A DNA stretch of 64,000 nt, taken from Liolophura sinensis (lineage: Eukaryota; Mollusca; Polyplacophora; Chitonida; Chitonidae). The translations under genes were made by a program, and so were the position numbers. Location of the stretch: NCBI RefSeq assembly GCF_032854445.1, contig NW_027018039.1, forward strand, positions 1 through 64,000. Reading direction: 5' to 3'. Shown piece after piece: positions 37,501 to 50,225 of the stretch (positions within the stretch are counted from its first letter, which is position 1; each line of letters starts with the position of its first letter). A model generated the notes under the pieces. That model ran no database searches. It was given only the letters and a program-made list of their open reading frames with translations, and was not told where the DNA came from.

Positions 37501-40500
37501 ACAATCGCCACTGGTCATTACTATATTCAACTTTTGACTATAAGTTCTGTGCCCTTGGTAGCCCAGAAGACCTGAAATCTTTGGGCTAAGCCCATTTAAC
37601 TCACCCAGCAATTGTCTTACTTCTAAGTCCAAGACAATCTCACTTTATCTACGTGTAGAAAAACGAGACCATTTGTACATAAAAAACACAAGGTACTTGA
37701 TACAGTCTGCTGTAAAAGTACAACTGACCACAATCCCACATGAATAAGGTGCCAAAAGATGCGGAATTGAGCCAGGTATCCGGCAGCTGTTGAAAAATTG
37801 CAAATTTCCCTGGTTTCCATGGAGTAAGAGCCGTCGCTGTGCACGTGATTATGACATAAATGATCATTCAATTGTCACTACAGCCAAAAGTATTGGTCGG
37901 AGAGCAACGCAGTTTGCAGCATTCGATTTCTCGTCACAAAATACGTCGGATTAGCCTCTTACCAGCAGCACTGGAACAATTTTTCCACTTTTGCATTTTT
38001 GCCTGGTCTTTTTCTTAATTGAAATCGGCTACACTGTACTATGTACCATCGCGACTGGTCATTACTATATTCAACTTTTGACTATATGTTATGTGCCCTT
38101 CGGTAGCCCAGAAGACGTCAAATCTTTGGGCTAAGCCCATTTAACTCACCCAGCAATTGCCTTACTTCTAAGTCCAAGACAATCTCAATGTCTTTATCTA
38201 CGTGTAGAAAAACCAGACCATTTGTACATAAAAAACACAAGGTACTTGATACAGTCTGCTGTAAAAAGTACAACCTAAACACTGACCCACATTTATAAGG
38301 TGCCAAAAGATGCGGAAGTGGGTAAGGCATCGGCAGCTGTTAAAAAACTGCAAATATCCATGGTTTCCATGGAGTAAGAGCCGTTGCTGGGCACGTGATT
38401 ATGACATCAATGATCATTCAATTGTCACTACAGCCAAAAGTATTGGTCGGAGAGCAACGCGGTTTGCACCATTCGATTTCTCGTGACAAATACGTCGGAT
38501 TAGCCTCTTACAGCAGCACTGGGAACAGGTTTTCCACTTTTGCATTTTTGCCTGGTCTTTTTGTTATTGAAATCGGCTACAGTGTTCTCTGTACAATCGC
38601 TACTGGTCATTACTATATTCAACTTTTGACTATGAGTTATGTGCCCTTCGGTAGCCCAGAAGACCTGAAATCTTTGGGCTAAGCCCATTTAACTCACCCA
38701 GCAATTGCCTTACTTCTAAGTCCAAGACAATCTCAATGTCTTTATCTACGTGTAGAAAAACCAGATCATTTGTACATAAAAAACACAAGGTACTTGATAC
38801 AGTCTGCTGTAAAAAGTACAACTGACCACAATCCCACATGAATAAGGTGCCAAAAGATGCGGAATTGAGCCAGGTATCGGCAGCTGTTGACAAATTGCAA
38901 ATTTCCCTGGTTTCCATGGAGTAAGAGCCGTGTGCTGTGCACGTGATTATGACATAAATGATCATTCAATTGTCACTACAGGCAAAAGTATTGGTCGGAG
39001 AGCAACGCGGTTTGCACCATTCGATTTCTCGTCACAAAATACGTCGGGATTAGCCGCTTACCAGCAGCACTGGAACAATTGTTCCACTTCTGCATTTTTG
39101 CCTGGTCTTTTTCTTAATTGAAATCGGCTACACTGTACTATGTACCATCGCGACTGGTCATTACTATATTCAACTTTTGACTATATGTTATGTGCCCTTC
39201 GGTAGCCCAGAAGACGTCAAATCTTTGGGCTAAGCCCATTTAACTCACCCAGCAATTGCCTTACTTCTAAGTCCAAGACAATCTCAATGTCTTTATCTAC
39301 GTGTAGAAAAACCACACCATTTGTACATGAAAAACACAAGGTACTTGATACAGTCTGCTGTAAAAAGTACAACTGAACACTGACCCACTTCAGTAAGGTG
39401 CCAACAGATGCGGAATTGAGCCAGGCATCGGCAGCTGTTGAAAAATTGCAAATTTCCCTGGTTTCCATGGAGTAAGAGCCGTTGCTGTGCACGTGATTCT
39501 GACATAAATGATCATTCAATTGTCACTACAGGCAAAAGTATTGGTCGGAGAGCAACGCGGATTGCACCATTCGATTTCTCGTCACAAAATACGTCGGATT
39601 AGCCTCTTACTAGTAGCACTGAAACAGTTTTTCCACTTTTGCATTTTTGCCTGGTCTTTTTGTTAGTTGAAACAGGCTACACTGTACTCTGTACAATCGG
39701 GACTGGTCATTACTATATTCAACTTTTGACTATAAGTTATGTGCCCTTCGGTAGCCCAGAACACCTGAAATCTTTGGGCCAAGCCCATTTAACTCACCCA
39801 ACAATTGTCTTACTTCTAAGTCCAAGACAATCTCAATGTCTTTATCTACGTGTAGAAAAACCAGACCATTTGTACATAAAAAACACAAGGTACTTGATAC
39901 AGTCTGCTGTAAAAAGTACAACTGAACACTGACCCACTTTTATAAGGTGCCAAAAGATGCGGAATTGAGCCAGGCATCGGCAGCTGTTGAAAAATTGCAA
40001 ATTTCCCTGGTTTCCATGGAGTAAGAGCCGTTGCTACGCACGTGATTATGACATCAATGATCATTCAATTGTCACTACCGCCAAAAGTATTGGTCGGAGA
40101 GCAACGCGGTTTGCACCATTCGATTTGTCGTCACAAAATACGTCGGATTAGCCTCTTACCAGCAACACTGGAAGAGTTTTTCCACTTTTGCATTTTTGCC
40201 TGGTCTTTTTGTTAATTGAAATCGGCTACACTGTACTCTGTACAATCGCGACTGGTCATTACTATATTTAACTTTTGACTATAAGTTATGTGCCCTTCGG
40301 TAGCCCAGAACACCTGAAATCTTTGGGCTAAGCCCATTTAACTCACCCAGCAATTGCCTTACTTCTAAGTGCAAGACAATCTCAATGTCTTTATCTACGT
40401 GTAGAAAAACCACACCATTTGTACATGAAAAACACAAGGTACTTGATACAGTCTGCCTGTAAAAAGTACAACTGAACACTGACCCACTTCAGTAAGTGCC

Positions 40501-43500
40501 AAAAGATGCGGAATTGAGCCAGGCATCGGCAGCTGTTTGACAAATTGCAAATTTCCCTGGTTTCCATGGAGTAAGAGCCGTTGCTGTGCACGTGATTCTG
40601 ACATAAATGATCATTCAATTGTCACTACAGGCAAAAGTATTGGTCGGAGAGCATCGCGGATTGCACCATTCGATTTCTCGTCACAAAATACGTCGGATTA
40701 GCCTCTTACCAGCAGCACTGGAACAGGTTTTTCCACTTTTGCATTTTTGCCTGGTCTTTTTGTTAATTGAAATCGGCTACAGTGTTCTCTGTACAATCGC
40801 TACTGGTCATTACTATATTCAACTTTTGACTATGAGTTATGTGCCCTTCGGTAGCCCAGAAGACGTCAAATCTTTGGGCTAAGCCCATTTAACTCACCCA
40901 GCAATTGCCTTACTTCTAAGTCCAAGACAATCTCAATGTCTTTATCTACGTGTAGAAAAACCAGACCATTTGTACATAAAAAACACAAGGTACTTGATAC
41001 AGTCTGCTGTAAAAAGTACAACTGACCACAATCCCACATGGATAAGGTGCCAAAAGATGCGGAATTGAGCCAGGTATCGGCAGCTGTTGAAAAATTGCAA
41101 ATTTCCCTGGTTTCCATGGATTAAGAGCCGTTGCTGGGCACGTGATTATGACATAAATGATCATTCAATTGTCACTACAGCCAAAAGTATTGGTCGGAGA
41201 GCAACGCAGTTTGCACCATTCGATTTCTCCCCACAAAATACGTCGGATTAGCCTCTTACCAGCAGCACTGGGACAGTTTTTCCACTTTTGCATTTTTACC
41301 TGGTCTTTCGGTAATTGAAATCGGCTACACTGTACTCTGTACAATCGCGACTGGTCATTACTATATTCAACTTTTGACTATAAGTTATGTGCCCTTCGGT
41401 AGCCCAGAAGACCTGAAATCCTTAAGCCAAGCCCATTTAACTCACCCAGCAATTGTCTTACTTCTAAGTCCAAGACAATCTCAATGTCTTTATCTACGTG
41501 TAGAAAAACCAGACCATTTGTACGTGAAAAACACAAGGTACTTGATACAGTCTGCTGTAAAAAGTACAACTGAACACTGACCCACTTCAGTAAGGTGCCA
41601 AAAGATTCGGAATTGAGCCAGGCATCGGCAGCTGTTGACAAATTGCAAATTTCCCTGGTTTCCATGGAGTAAGAGCCGTTGCTGTGCACGTGATTATGAC
41701 ATAAATGATCATTGAATTGTCGCTACAGCCAAAAGTATTGGTCAGAGAGCAACGCGGATTGCACCATTCGATTTCTCGTCACAAAATACGTCGGATTAGC
41801 CTCTTACTAGTAGCACTGGAACAGTTTTTCCACTTTTGCATTTTTGCCTGGTCTTTTTGTTAATTGAAATCGGCTACACTGTACTCTGTACAATCGCGAC
41901 TGGTCATTACTATATTCAACTTTTGACTATAAGTTATGTGCCCTTCGGTAGCCCAGAAGACGTCAAATCTTTGGGCTAAGCCCATTTAACTCACCCAGCG
42001 ATTGTCTTACTTTTAAGTGCAAGACAATCTCAATGTCTTTATCTACGTGTAGAAAAACCAGACCATTTGTACGTGAAAAACACAAGGTACTTAATACAGT
42101 CTGCTGTAAAAAGTACAACTGAACACTGACCCACTTCAGTAAGGTGCCAAAAGATGCGGAATTGAGCCAGGCATCGGCAGCTGTTGAAAAATTGCAAATT
42201 TCCCTGGTTTCCATGGAGTAAAAGCAGTTGCTGCGCACGTGATTATGACATAAATGATCATTCAATTGTCACTACAGCCAAAAGTATTGGTCGGAGAGCA
42301 ACGCGGTTTGCACCATTCGATTTCTCGTCACAAAATACGTCGGATTAGCCTCTTACCAGCAGCACTGGAACAGTTTTTCCACTTTTGCATTTTTACCTGG
42401 TCTTTTTCTTAATTGAAATCGGCTACACTGTACTCTGTACAATCGCGACTGGTGATTACTATATTCAACTTTTGACTATAAGTTATGTGCCCTTCGGTAG
42501 CCCAGAAGACCTGAAATCTTTGGGCCAAGCCCATTTAACTCACCCAGCAATTGTCTTACTTCTAAGTCCAAGACAATCTCAATGTCTTTATCTACGTGTA
42601 GAAAAACCAGACCATTTGTACATAAAAAACACAAGGTACTTGATACAGTCTGCTGTAAAAAGTACAACTGAACACTGACCCACTTTTATAAGGTGCCAAA
42701 AGATGCGGAATTGAGCCAGGCATCGGCAGCTGTTGAAAAATTGCAAATTTCCCTGGTTTCCATGGAGTAAGAGCCGTTGCTGGGCACGTGATTATGACAT
42801 CAATGATCATTCAAGTGTCACTACAGCCAAAAGTATTGGTCGGAGAGCAACGCGGTTTGCACCATTCGATTTGTCGTCACAAAATACGTCGGATTAGCCT
42901 CTTACCAGCAACACTGGAAGAGTTTTTCCACTTTTGCATTTTTGCCTGGTCTTTTTGTTAATTGAAATCGGCTACACTGTACTCTGTTCAATCGCGACTG
43001 GTCATTACTATATTTAACTTTTGACTATAAGTTATGTGCCCTTCGGTAGCCCAGAACACCTGAAATCTTTGGGCTAAGCCCATTTAACTCACCCAGCAAT
43101 TGCCTTACTTCTAAGTGCAAGACAATCTCAATGTCTTTATCTACGTGTAGAAAAACCACACTATTTGTACGTGAAAAACACAAGGTACTTGATACAGTCT
43201 GCTGTAAAAAGTACAACTGAACACTGACCCACTTCAGTAAGGTGCCAAAAGATGCGGAACTGAGCCAGGCATCGGCAGCTGTTGAAAAATTGCAAATTTC
43301 CCTGGTTTCCATGGAGTAAGAGCCGTTGCTGTGCACGTGATTCTGACATAAATGATCATTCAATTGTCACTACAGGCAAAAGTATTGGTCGGAGAGCATC
43401 GCGGTTTGCACCATTCGATTTCTCGTCACAAAATACGTCGGATTAGCCTCTTACCAGCAGCACTGGAACAGTTTTTCCACTTTTGCATTTTTACCTGGTC

Positions 43501-43793
43501 TTTTAGTTAATTGAAATCGGCTACACTGTACTGTGTACAATCGCGACTGGTCATTACTATATTCAACATTTGACTATAAGTTATGTGCCCTTCGGTAGCC
43601 CAGAAGACGTCAAATCTTTGGGCTAAGCCCATTTAACTCACCCAGCAATTGTCTTACTTCTAAGTCCAAGACAATATCAATGTCTTTATCTACGTGTAGA
43701 AAAACCACACCATTTGTACATAAAAAACACAAGGTACTTGATACAGTCTGCTGTAAAAAGTACAACTGAACACTGACCCACTTCAGTAAGGTG
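34545..43793. repeat. Mosaic block with overlapping 4-, 5-, 6-, 9- and 14-monomer relationships
   Basis: Rare variants link monomers at several distances. 34545 and 39477 share GGGACTGG, GAACACCTG and ACTAGTAGCACTGAAAC (4932 bp). 38379 and 40576 share AGTGTTCTCTG and TATGAGTTATG (2197 bp). 40026 and 42772 share AACACTGGAAGAG and GAACACCTG (2746 bp). 41126 and 44419 share TCTCCCCAC, CTTTCGGTAATTG and CCTTAAGCC (3293 bp). 35642 and 43321 share TTTTAGTTAATTG, CAACATTTGAC and CAATATCAATG (7679 bp). Between 35642 and 41674 most monomers deviate from 549 bp by 1-5 bases, including losses near 35393, 35818 (CTTTCCATTT) and 37643 (a loss in TCTCAATGTCTTTATC). Confidence 0.8.
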
Positions 43794-46700
43794 CCAAAAG
43801 ATTCGGAATTGAACCAGGTATCGGCAGCTGTTGAAAAATTGCAAATTTCCCTGGTTTCCATGGAGTAAGAGCCGTTGCTGGGCACGTGATTATGACATAA
43901 ATGATCATTCAATTGTCACTACAGCCAAAAGTATTGGTCGGAGAGCAACGCGGTTTGCACCATTCGATTTGTCGTCACAAAATACATCGGATTAGCCTTT
44001 TACCAGCAGCACTGTAACAATTTTTCCAATTTTGCATTTTTGCCTGGTCTTTTTGTTAATTGAAATCGGCTACACTGTACTCTGTACAATCGCGACTGGT
44101 CATTACTATATTTAACTTTTGACTATAAGTTATGTGCCCTTCGGTAGCCCAGAAGACCTGAAATCTTTGGGCTAAGCCCATTTAACTCACCCAGCGATTG
44201 TCTTACTTCTAAGTGCAAGACAATCTCAATGTCTTTATCTACGTGTAGAAAAACCACACCATTTGTACATAAAAAACACAAGGTACTTGATACAGTCTGC
44301 TGTAAAAAGTACAACTGACCACAATCCCACATGAATAAGGTGCCAAAAGATGCGGAATTGAGCCAGGTATCGGCAACTGTTGAAAAATTGCAAATTTCCC
44401 TGGTTTCCATGGATTAAGAGCCGTTGCTGGGCACGTGATTATGACATAAATGATCATTCAAATGTCACTACAGCCAAAAGTATTGGTCGGAGAGCAACGC
44501 AGTTTGCACCATTCGATTTCTCCCCACAAAATACGTCGGATTAGCCTCTTACCAGCAGCACTGGGACAGTTTTTCCACTTTTGCATTTTTACCTGGTCTT
44601 TCGGTAATTGAAATCGGCTACACTGTACTCTGTACAATCGCGACTGGTCATTACTATATTCAACTTTTGACTATAAGTTATGTGCCCTTCGGTAGCCCAG
44701 AAGACCTGAAATCCTTAAGCCAAGCCCATTTAACTCACCCAGCAATTGTCTTACTTCTAAGTCCAAGACAATCTGAATGTCTTTATCTACGTGTAGAAAA
44801 ACCAGACCATTTGTACGTGAAAAACACAAGGTACTTGATACAGTCTGCTGTAAAAAGTACAACTCAACACTGACCCACTTCAGTAAGGTGCCAAAAGATT
44901 CGGAATTGAGCCAGGCATCGGCAGCTGTTGACAAATTGCAAATTTCCCTGGTTTCCATGGAGTAAGAGCCGTTGCTGTGCACGTGATTATGACATAAATG
45001 ATCATTGAATTGTCGCTACAGCCAAAAGTATTGGTCAGAGAGCAACGCGGATTGCACCATTCGATTTCTCGTCACAAAATACGTCGGATTAGCCTTTTAC
45101 TAGTAGCACTGGAACAGTTTTTCCACTTTTGCATTTTTGCCTGGTCTTTTTGTTAATTGAAATCGGCTACACTGTACTCTGTACAATCGCGACTGGTCAT
45201 TACTATATTCAACTTTTGACTATAAGTTCTGTGCCCTTCGGTAGCCCAGAAGACCTGAAATCTTTGGGCTAAGCCCATTTAACTCACCCAGCAATTGTCT
45301 TACTTCTAAGTGCAAGACAATCTCAATGTCTTTATCTACGTGTAGAAAAACCACACCATTTGTACATAAAAAACACAAGGTACTTCATACATTCTGCTGT
45401 AAAAAGTACAACTGAACACTGACCCACTTCAGTAAGGTGCCAAAAGATGCGGAATTGAGCCAGGCATCGGCAGCTGTTGAAAAATTGCAAATTTCCCTGG
45501 TTTCCATGGAGTAAGAGCCGTTGCTGGGCACGTGATTATGACATAAATGATTATTTAATTGTCGCTACAGCCAAAAGTATTTGTCGGAGAGCAACGCGGT
45601 TTGCACCATTCGATTTCTCGTCACAAAATACGTCGGATTAGCTTCTTACCAGCAGCACTGGAACAGTTTTTCCACTTTTGCATTTTTACCTGGTCTTTTT
45701 GTTAATTGAAATCGGCTACACTGTACTCTGTACAATCGCGACAGGTCATTACTATATTCAACTTTTTACTATAAGTTCTGTGCCCTTCAGTAGCCGAGAA
45801 GACATCAAATCTTTGGGCCAAGCCCATTTAACTCACCCAGCAATTGTCTTACTTCTAAGTCCAAGACAATCTCAATGTCTTTATCTACGTGTAGAAAAAC
45901 CACACCATTTGTTTATATAAAACACAAGGTTCTTGATACAGTCTGCTGTAAAAAGTACAACTGAACACTGACCCACTTCAGTAAGGTGCCAAAAGATGCG
46001 GAATTGGGCCAGGCATCGGTAGCTGTTGAAAAATTGCAAATTTCCCTGGTTTCCATGGAGTAAGAGCCGTTGGTATGCACGTGATCATGACATCAATGAT
46101 CAATCAATTGTCCCTGCAGCCAAAAGTATTGGTCGCAGAGCAACGCGGTTTGCACCATTCGATTTCTCGTCATAAAATACGTCGGATTAGCCTCTTACCA
46201 GCAGTACTGGAACATTTTTTCCACTTTTGCATGTTTGCCTGGTCTTTTTGTTAATTGAAACCGGCTACACTGTACTCTGTACAATCGCGACTGGTCATTA
46301 CTATATTCAACTTTTGACTATAAGTTATGTGCCCTTCGGTAGCCCAGAAAACCTGAAATCTTTGGGCCAAGCCCATTTAACTCACCCAGCAATTGTCTTA
46401 CTTCTAAGTCCAAGACAATATCAATGTCTTTATCTACGTGTAGAAAAACCACACCATTTGTACGTGAAAAACACAAGGTACTTGATACAGTCTGCTGTAA
46501 AAAGTACAACTGAACACTGACCCACTTCAGTAAGGTGCCAAAAGATGCGGAATTGGGCCAGGCATCGGTAGCTGTTGAAAAATTGCAAATTTCCCTGGTT
46601 TCCATGGAGTAAGAGCCGTTGCTACGCACGTGATTATGACATAAATAATTATTTAATTGTCGCTACAGCCAAAAGTATTGGTCGGAGAGCAACGCGGATT

Positions 46701-47009
46701 GCACCATTCGATTTCTCGTCACAAAATACGTCGGATTAGCCTCTTGCCAGCAGCACTGGAACAGTTTTTCCACTTTTGCATTTTTACCTGGTCTTTTTGT
46801 TAATTGAAATCGGCTACACTGTACTCTGTACAATCGCGACTGGTCATTACTATATTCAACTTTTGACTATAAGTTCTGTGCCCTTCGGTAGCCCAGAAGA
46901 CCTGAAATCTTTGGGCTAAGCCCATTTAACTCACCCAGCAATTGTCTTACTTCTAAGTGCAAGACAATCTCAATGTCTTTATCTACGTGTAGAAAAACCA
47001 TACCATTTG
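43794..47009 (+). repeat. 3216-bp tandem duplication, copy 1
   Basis: Starts at CCAAAAGATTCGGAATTGAACC near 43794 and ends at ACCATACCATTTG at 47009. It spans the tail of the monomer at 43321 through most of the one at 46614. Internal markers all recur exactly 3216 bp downstream: TTTTACCAGCAGCACTGTAAC, TCTCCCCAC, CTTTCGGTAATTG, CCTTAAGCC, CTGAATGTC, TACTTCATACATTCTG, CTTCAGTAGCCGAG (45788) and CAATATCAATG (46417). The length is six monomers less 77 bp at the junction and less 1 bp in CTTTCGGTAATTG. Confidence 0.93.
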
Positions 47010-47085
47010 CCAAAAGATTCGGAATTGAACCAGGTATCGGCAGCTGTTGAAAAATTGCAAATTTCCCTGGTTTCCATGGAGTAAG
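46614..47085 (+). repeat. Deletion/junction monomer, 77 bp missing
   Basis: This 472-bp monomer is where the two 3216-bp copies meet. At 47004-47016 the sequence reads CATTTGCCAAAAG. Monomer position about 396 is joined to about 474, losing the TACATAAAA to AAGGTG segment. The flanks share only TG, so the duplication was made by a junction out of monomer register with almost no homology. This differs from the in-register unequal crossing-over seen elsewhere in the window. Confidence 0.92.
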
Positions 47086-50000
47086 AGCCGTTGCTGGGCA
47101 CGTGATTATGACATAAATGATCATTCAATTGTCACTACAGCCAAAAGTATTGGTCGGAGAGCAACGCGGTTTGCACCATTCGATTTGTCGTCACAAAATA
47201 CATCGGATTAGCCTTTTACCAGCAGCACTGTAACAATTTTTCCAATTTTGCATTTTTGCCTGGTCTTTTTGTTAATTGAAATCGGCTACACTGTACTCTG
47301 TACAATCGCGACTGGTCATTACTATATTTAACTTTTGACTATAAGTTATGTGCCCTTCGGTAGCCCAGAAGACCTGAAATCTTTGGGCTAAGCCCATTTA
47401 ACTCACCCAGCGATTGTCTTACTTCTAAGTGCAAGACAATCTCAATGTCTTTATCTACGTGTAGAAAAACCACACCATTTGTACATAAAAAACACAAGGT
47501 ACTTGATACAGTCTGCTGTAAAAAGTACAACTGACCACAATCCCACATGAATAAGGTGCCAAAAGATGCGGAATTGAGCCAGGTATCGGCAACTGTTGAA
47601 AAATTGCAAATTTCCCTGGTTTCCATGGATTAAGAGCCGTTGCTGGGCACGTGATTATGACATAAATGATCATTCAAATGTCACTACAGCCAAAAGTATT
47701 GGTCGGAGAGCAACGCAGTTTGCACCATTCGATTTCTCCCCACAAAATACGTCGGATTAGCCTCTTACCAGCAGCACTGGGACAGTTTTTCCACTTTTGC
47801 ATTTTTACCTGGTCTTTCGGTAATTGAAATCGGCTACACTGTACTCTGTACAATCGCGACTGGTCATTACTATATTCAACTTTTGACTATAAGTTATGTG
47901 CCCTTCGGTAGCCCAGAAGACCTGAAATCCTTAAGCCAAGCCCATTTAACTCACCCAGCAATTGTCTTACTTCTAAGTCCAAGACAATCTGAATGTCTTT
48001 ATCTACGTGTAGAAAAACCAGACCATTTGTACGTGAAAAACACAAGGTACTTGATACAGTCTGCTGTAAAAAGTACAACTCAACACTGACCCACTTCAGT
48101 AAGGTGCCAAAAGATTCGGAATTGAGCCAGGCATCGGCAGCTGTTGACAAATTGCAAATTTCCCTGGTTTCCATGGAGTAAGAGCCGTTGCTGTGCACGT
48201 GATTATGACATAAATGATCATTGAATTGTCGCTACAGCCAAAAGTATTGGTCAGAGAGCAACGCGGATTGCACCATTCGATTTCTCGTCACAAAATACGT
48301 CGGATTAGCCTTTTACTAGTAGCACTGGAACAGTTTTTCCACTTTTGCATTTTTGCCTGGTCTTTTTGTTAATTGAAATCGGCTACACTGTACTCTGTAC
48401 AATCGCGACTGGTCATTACTATATTCAACTTTTGACTATAAGTTCTGTGCCCTTCGGTAGCCCAGAAGACCTGAAATCTTTGGGCTAAGCCCATTTAACT
48501 CACCCAGCAATTGTCTTACTTCTAAGTGCAAGACAATCTCAATGTCTTTATCTACGTGTAGAAAAACCACACCATTTGTACATAAAAAACACAAGGTACT
48601 TCATACATTCTGCTGTAAAAAGTACAACTGAACACTGACCCACTTCAGTAAGGTGCCAAAAGATGCGGAATTGAGCCAGGCATCGGCAGCTGTTGAAAAA
48701 TTGCAAATTTCCCTGGTTTCCATGGAGTAAGAGCCGTTGCTGGGCACGTGATTATGACATAAATGATTATTTAATTGTCGCTACAGCCAAAAGTATTTGT
48801 CGGAGAGCAACGCGGTTTGCACCATTCGATTTCTCGTCACAAAATACGTCGGATTAGCTTCTTACCAGCAGCACTGGAACAGTTTTTCCACTTTTGCATT
48901 TTTACCTGGTCTTTTTGTTAATTGAAATCGGCTACACTGTACTCTGTACAATCGCGACAGGTCATTACTATATTCAACTTTTTACTATAAGTTCTGTGCC
49001 CTTCAGTAGCCGAGAAGACATCAAATCTTTGGGCCAAGCCCATTTAACTCACCCAGCAATTGTCTTACTTCTAAGTCCAAGACAATCTCAATGTCTTTAT
49101 CTACGTGTAGAAAAACCACACCATTTGTTTATATAAAACACAAGGTTCTTGATACAGTCTGCTGTAAAAAGTACAACTGAACACTGACCCACTTCAGTAA
49201 GGTGCCAAAAGATGCGGAATTGGGCCAGGCATCGGTAGCTGTTGAAAAATTGCAAATTTCCCTGGTTTCCATGGAGTAAGAGCCGTTGGTATGCACGTGA
49301 TCATGACATCAATGATCAATCAATTGTCCCTGCAGCCAAAAGTATTGGTCGCAGAGCAACGCGGTTTGCACCATTCGATTTCTCGTCATAAAATACGTCG
49401 GATTAGCCTCTTACCAGCAGTACTGGAACATTTTTTCCACTTTTGCATGTTTGCCTGGTCTTTTTGTTAATTGAAACCGGCTACACTGTACTCTGTACAA
49501 TCGCGACTGGTCATTACTATATTCAACTTTTGACTATAAGTTATGTGCCCTTCGGTAGCCCAGAAAACCTGAAATCTTTGGGCCAAGCCCATTTAACTCA
49601 CCCAGCAATTGTCTTACTTCTAAGTCCAAGACAATATCAATGTCTTTATCTACGTGTAGAAAAACCACACCATTTGTACGTGAAAAACACAAGGTACTTG
49701 ATACAGTCTGCTGTAAAAAGTACAACTGAACACTGACCCACTTCAGTAAGGTGCCAAAAGATGCGGAATTGGGCCAGGCATCGGTAGCTGTTGAAAAATT
49801 GCAAATTTCCCTGGTTTCCATGGAGTAAGAGCCGTTGCTACGCACGTGATTATGACATAAATAATTATTTAATTGTCGCTACAGCCAAAAGTATTGGTCG
49901 GAGAGCAACGCGGATTGCACCATTCGATTTCTCGTCACAAAATACGTCGGATTAGCCTCTTGCCAGCAGCACTGGAACAGTTTTTCCACTTTTGCATTTT

Positions 50001-50225
50001 TACCTGGTCTTTTTGTTAATTGAAATCGGCTACACTGTACTCTGTACAATCGCGACTGGTCATTACTATATTCAACTTTTGACTATAAGTTCTGTGCCCT
50101 TCGGTAGCCCAGAAGACCTGAAATCTTTGGGCTAAGCCCATTTAACTCACCCAGCAATTGTCTTACTTCTAAGTGCAAGACAATCTCAATGTCTTTATCT
50201 ACGTGTAGAAAAACCACACCATTTG
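47010..50225 (+). repeat. 3216-bp tandem duplication, copy 2
   Basis: Repeats copy 1 in full and looks almost identical by eye. Private variants of copy 1, such as CAGTAGCCGAG and CAATATCAATG, are present here at 49004 and 49633. The one clear difference is at the right end: copy 1 reads ACCATACCATTTG before the junction and copy 2 reads ACCACACCATTTG and continues into normal monomer sequence. Confidence 0.93.

Noticed and set aside
46614-47085. Transposon excision as the cause of the short monomer
   Set aside because: No footprint or duplicated target bases are present; the simple TG microhomology at the edge of a 3216-bp duplication explains it better.
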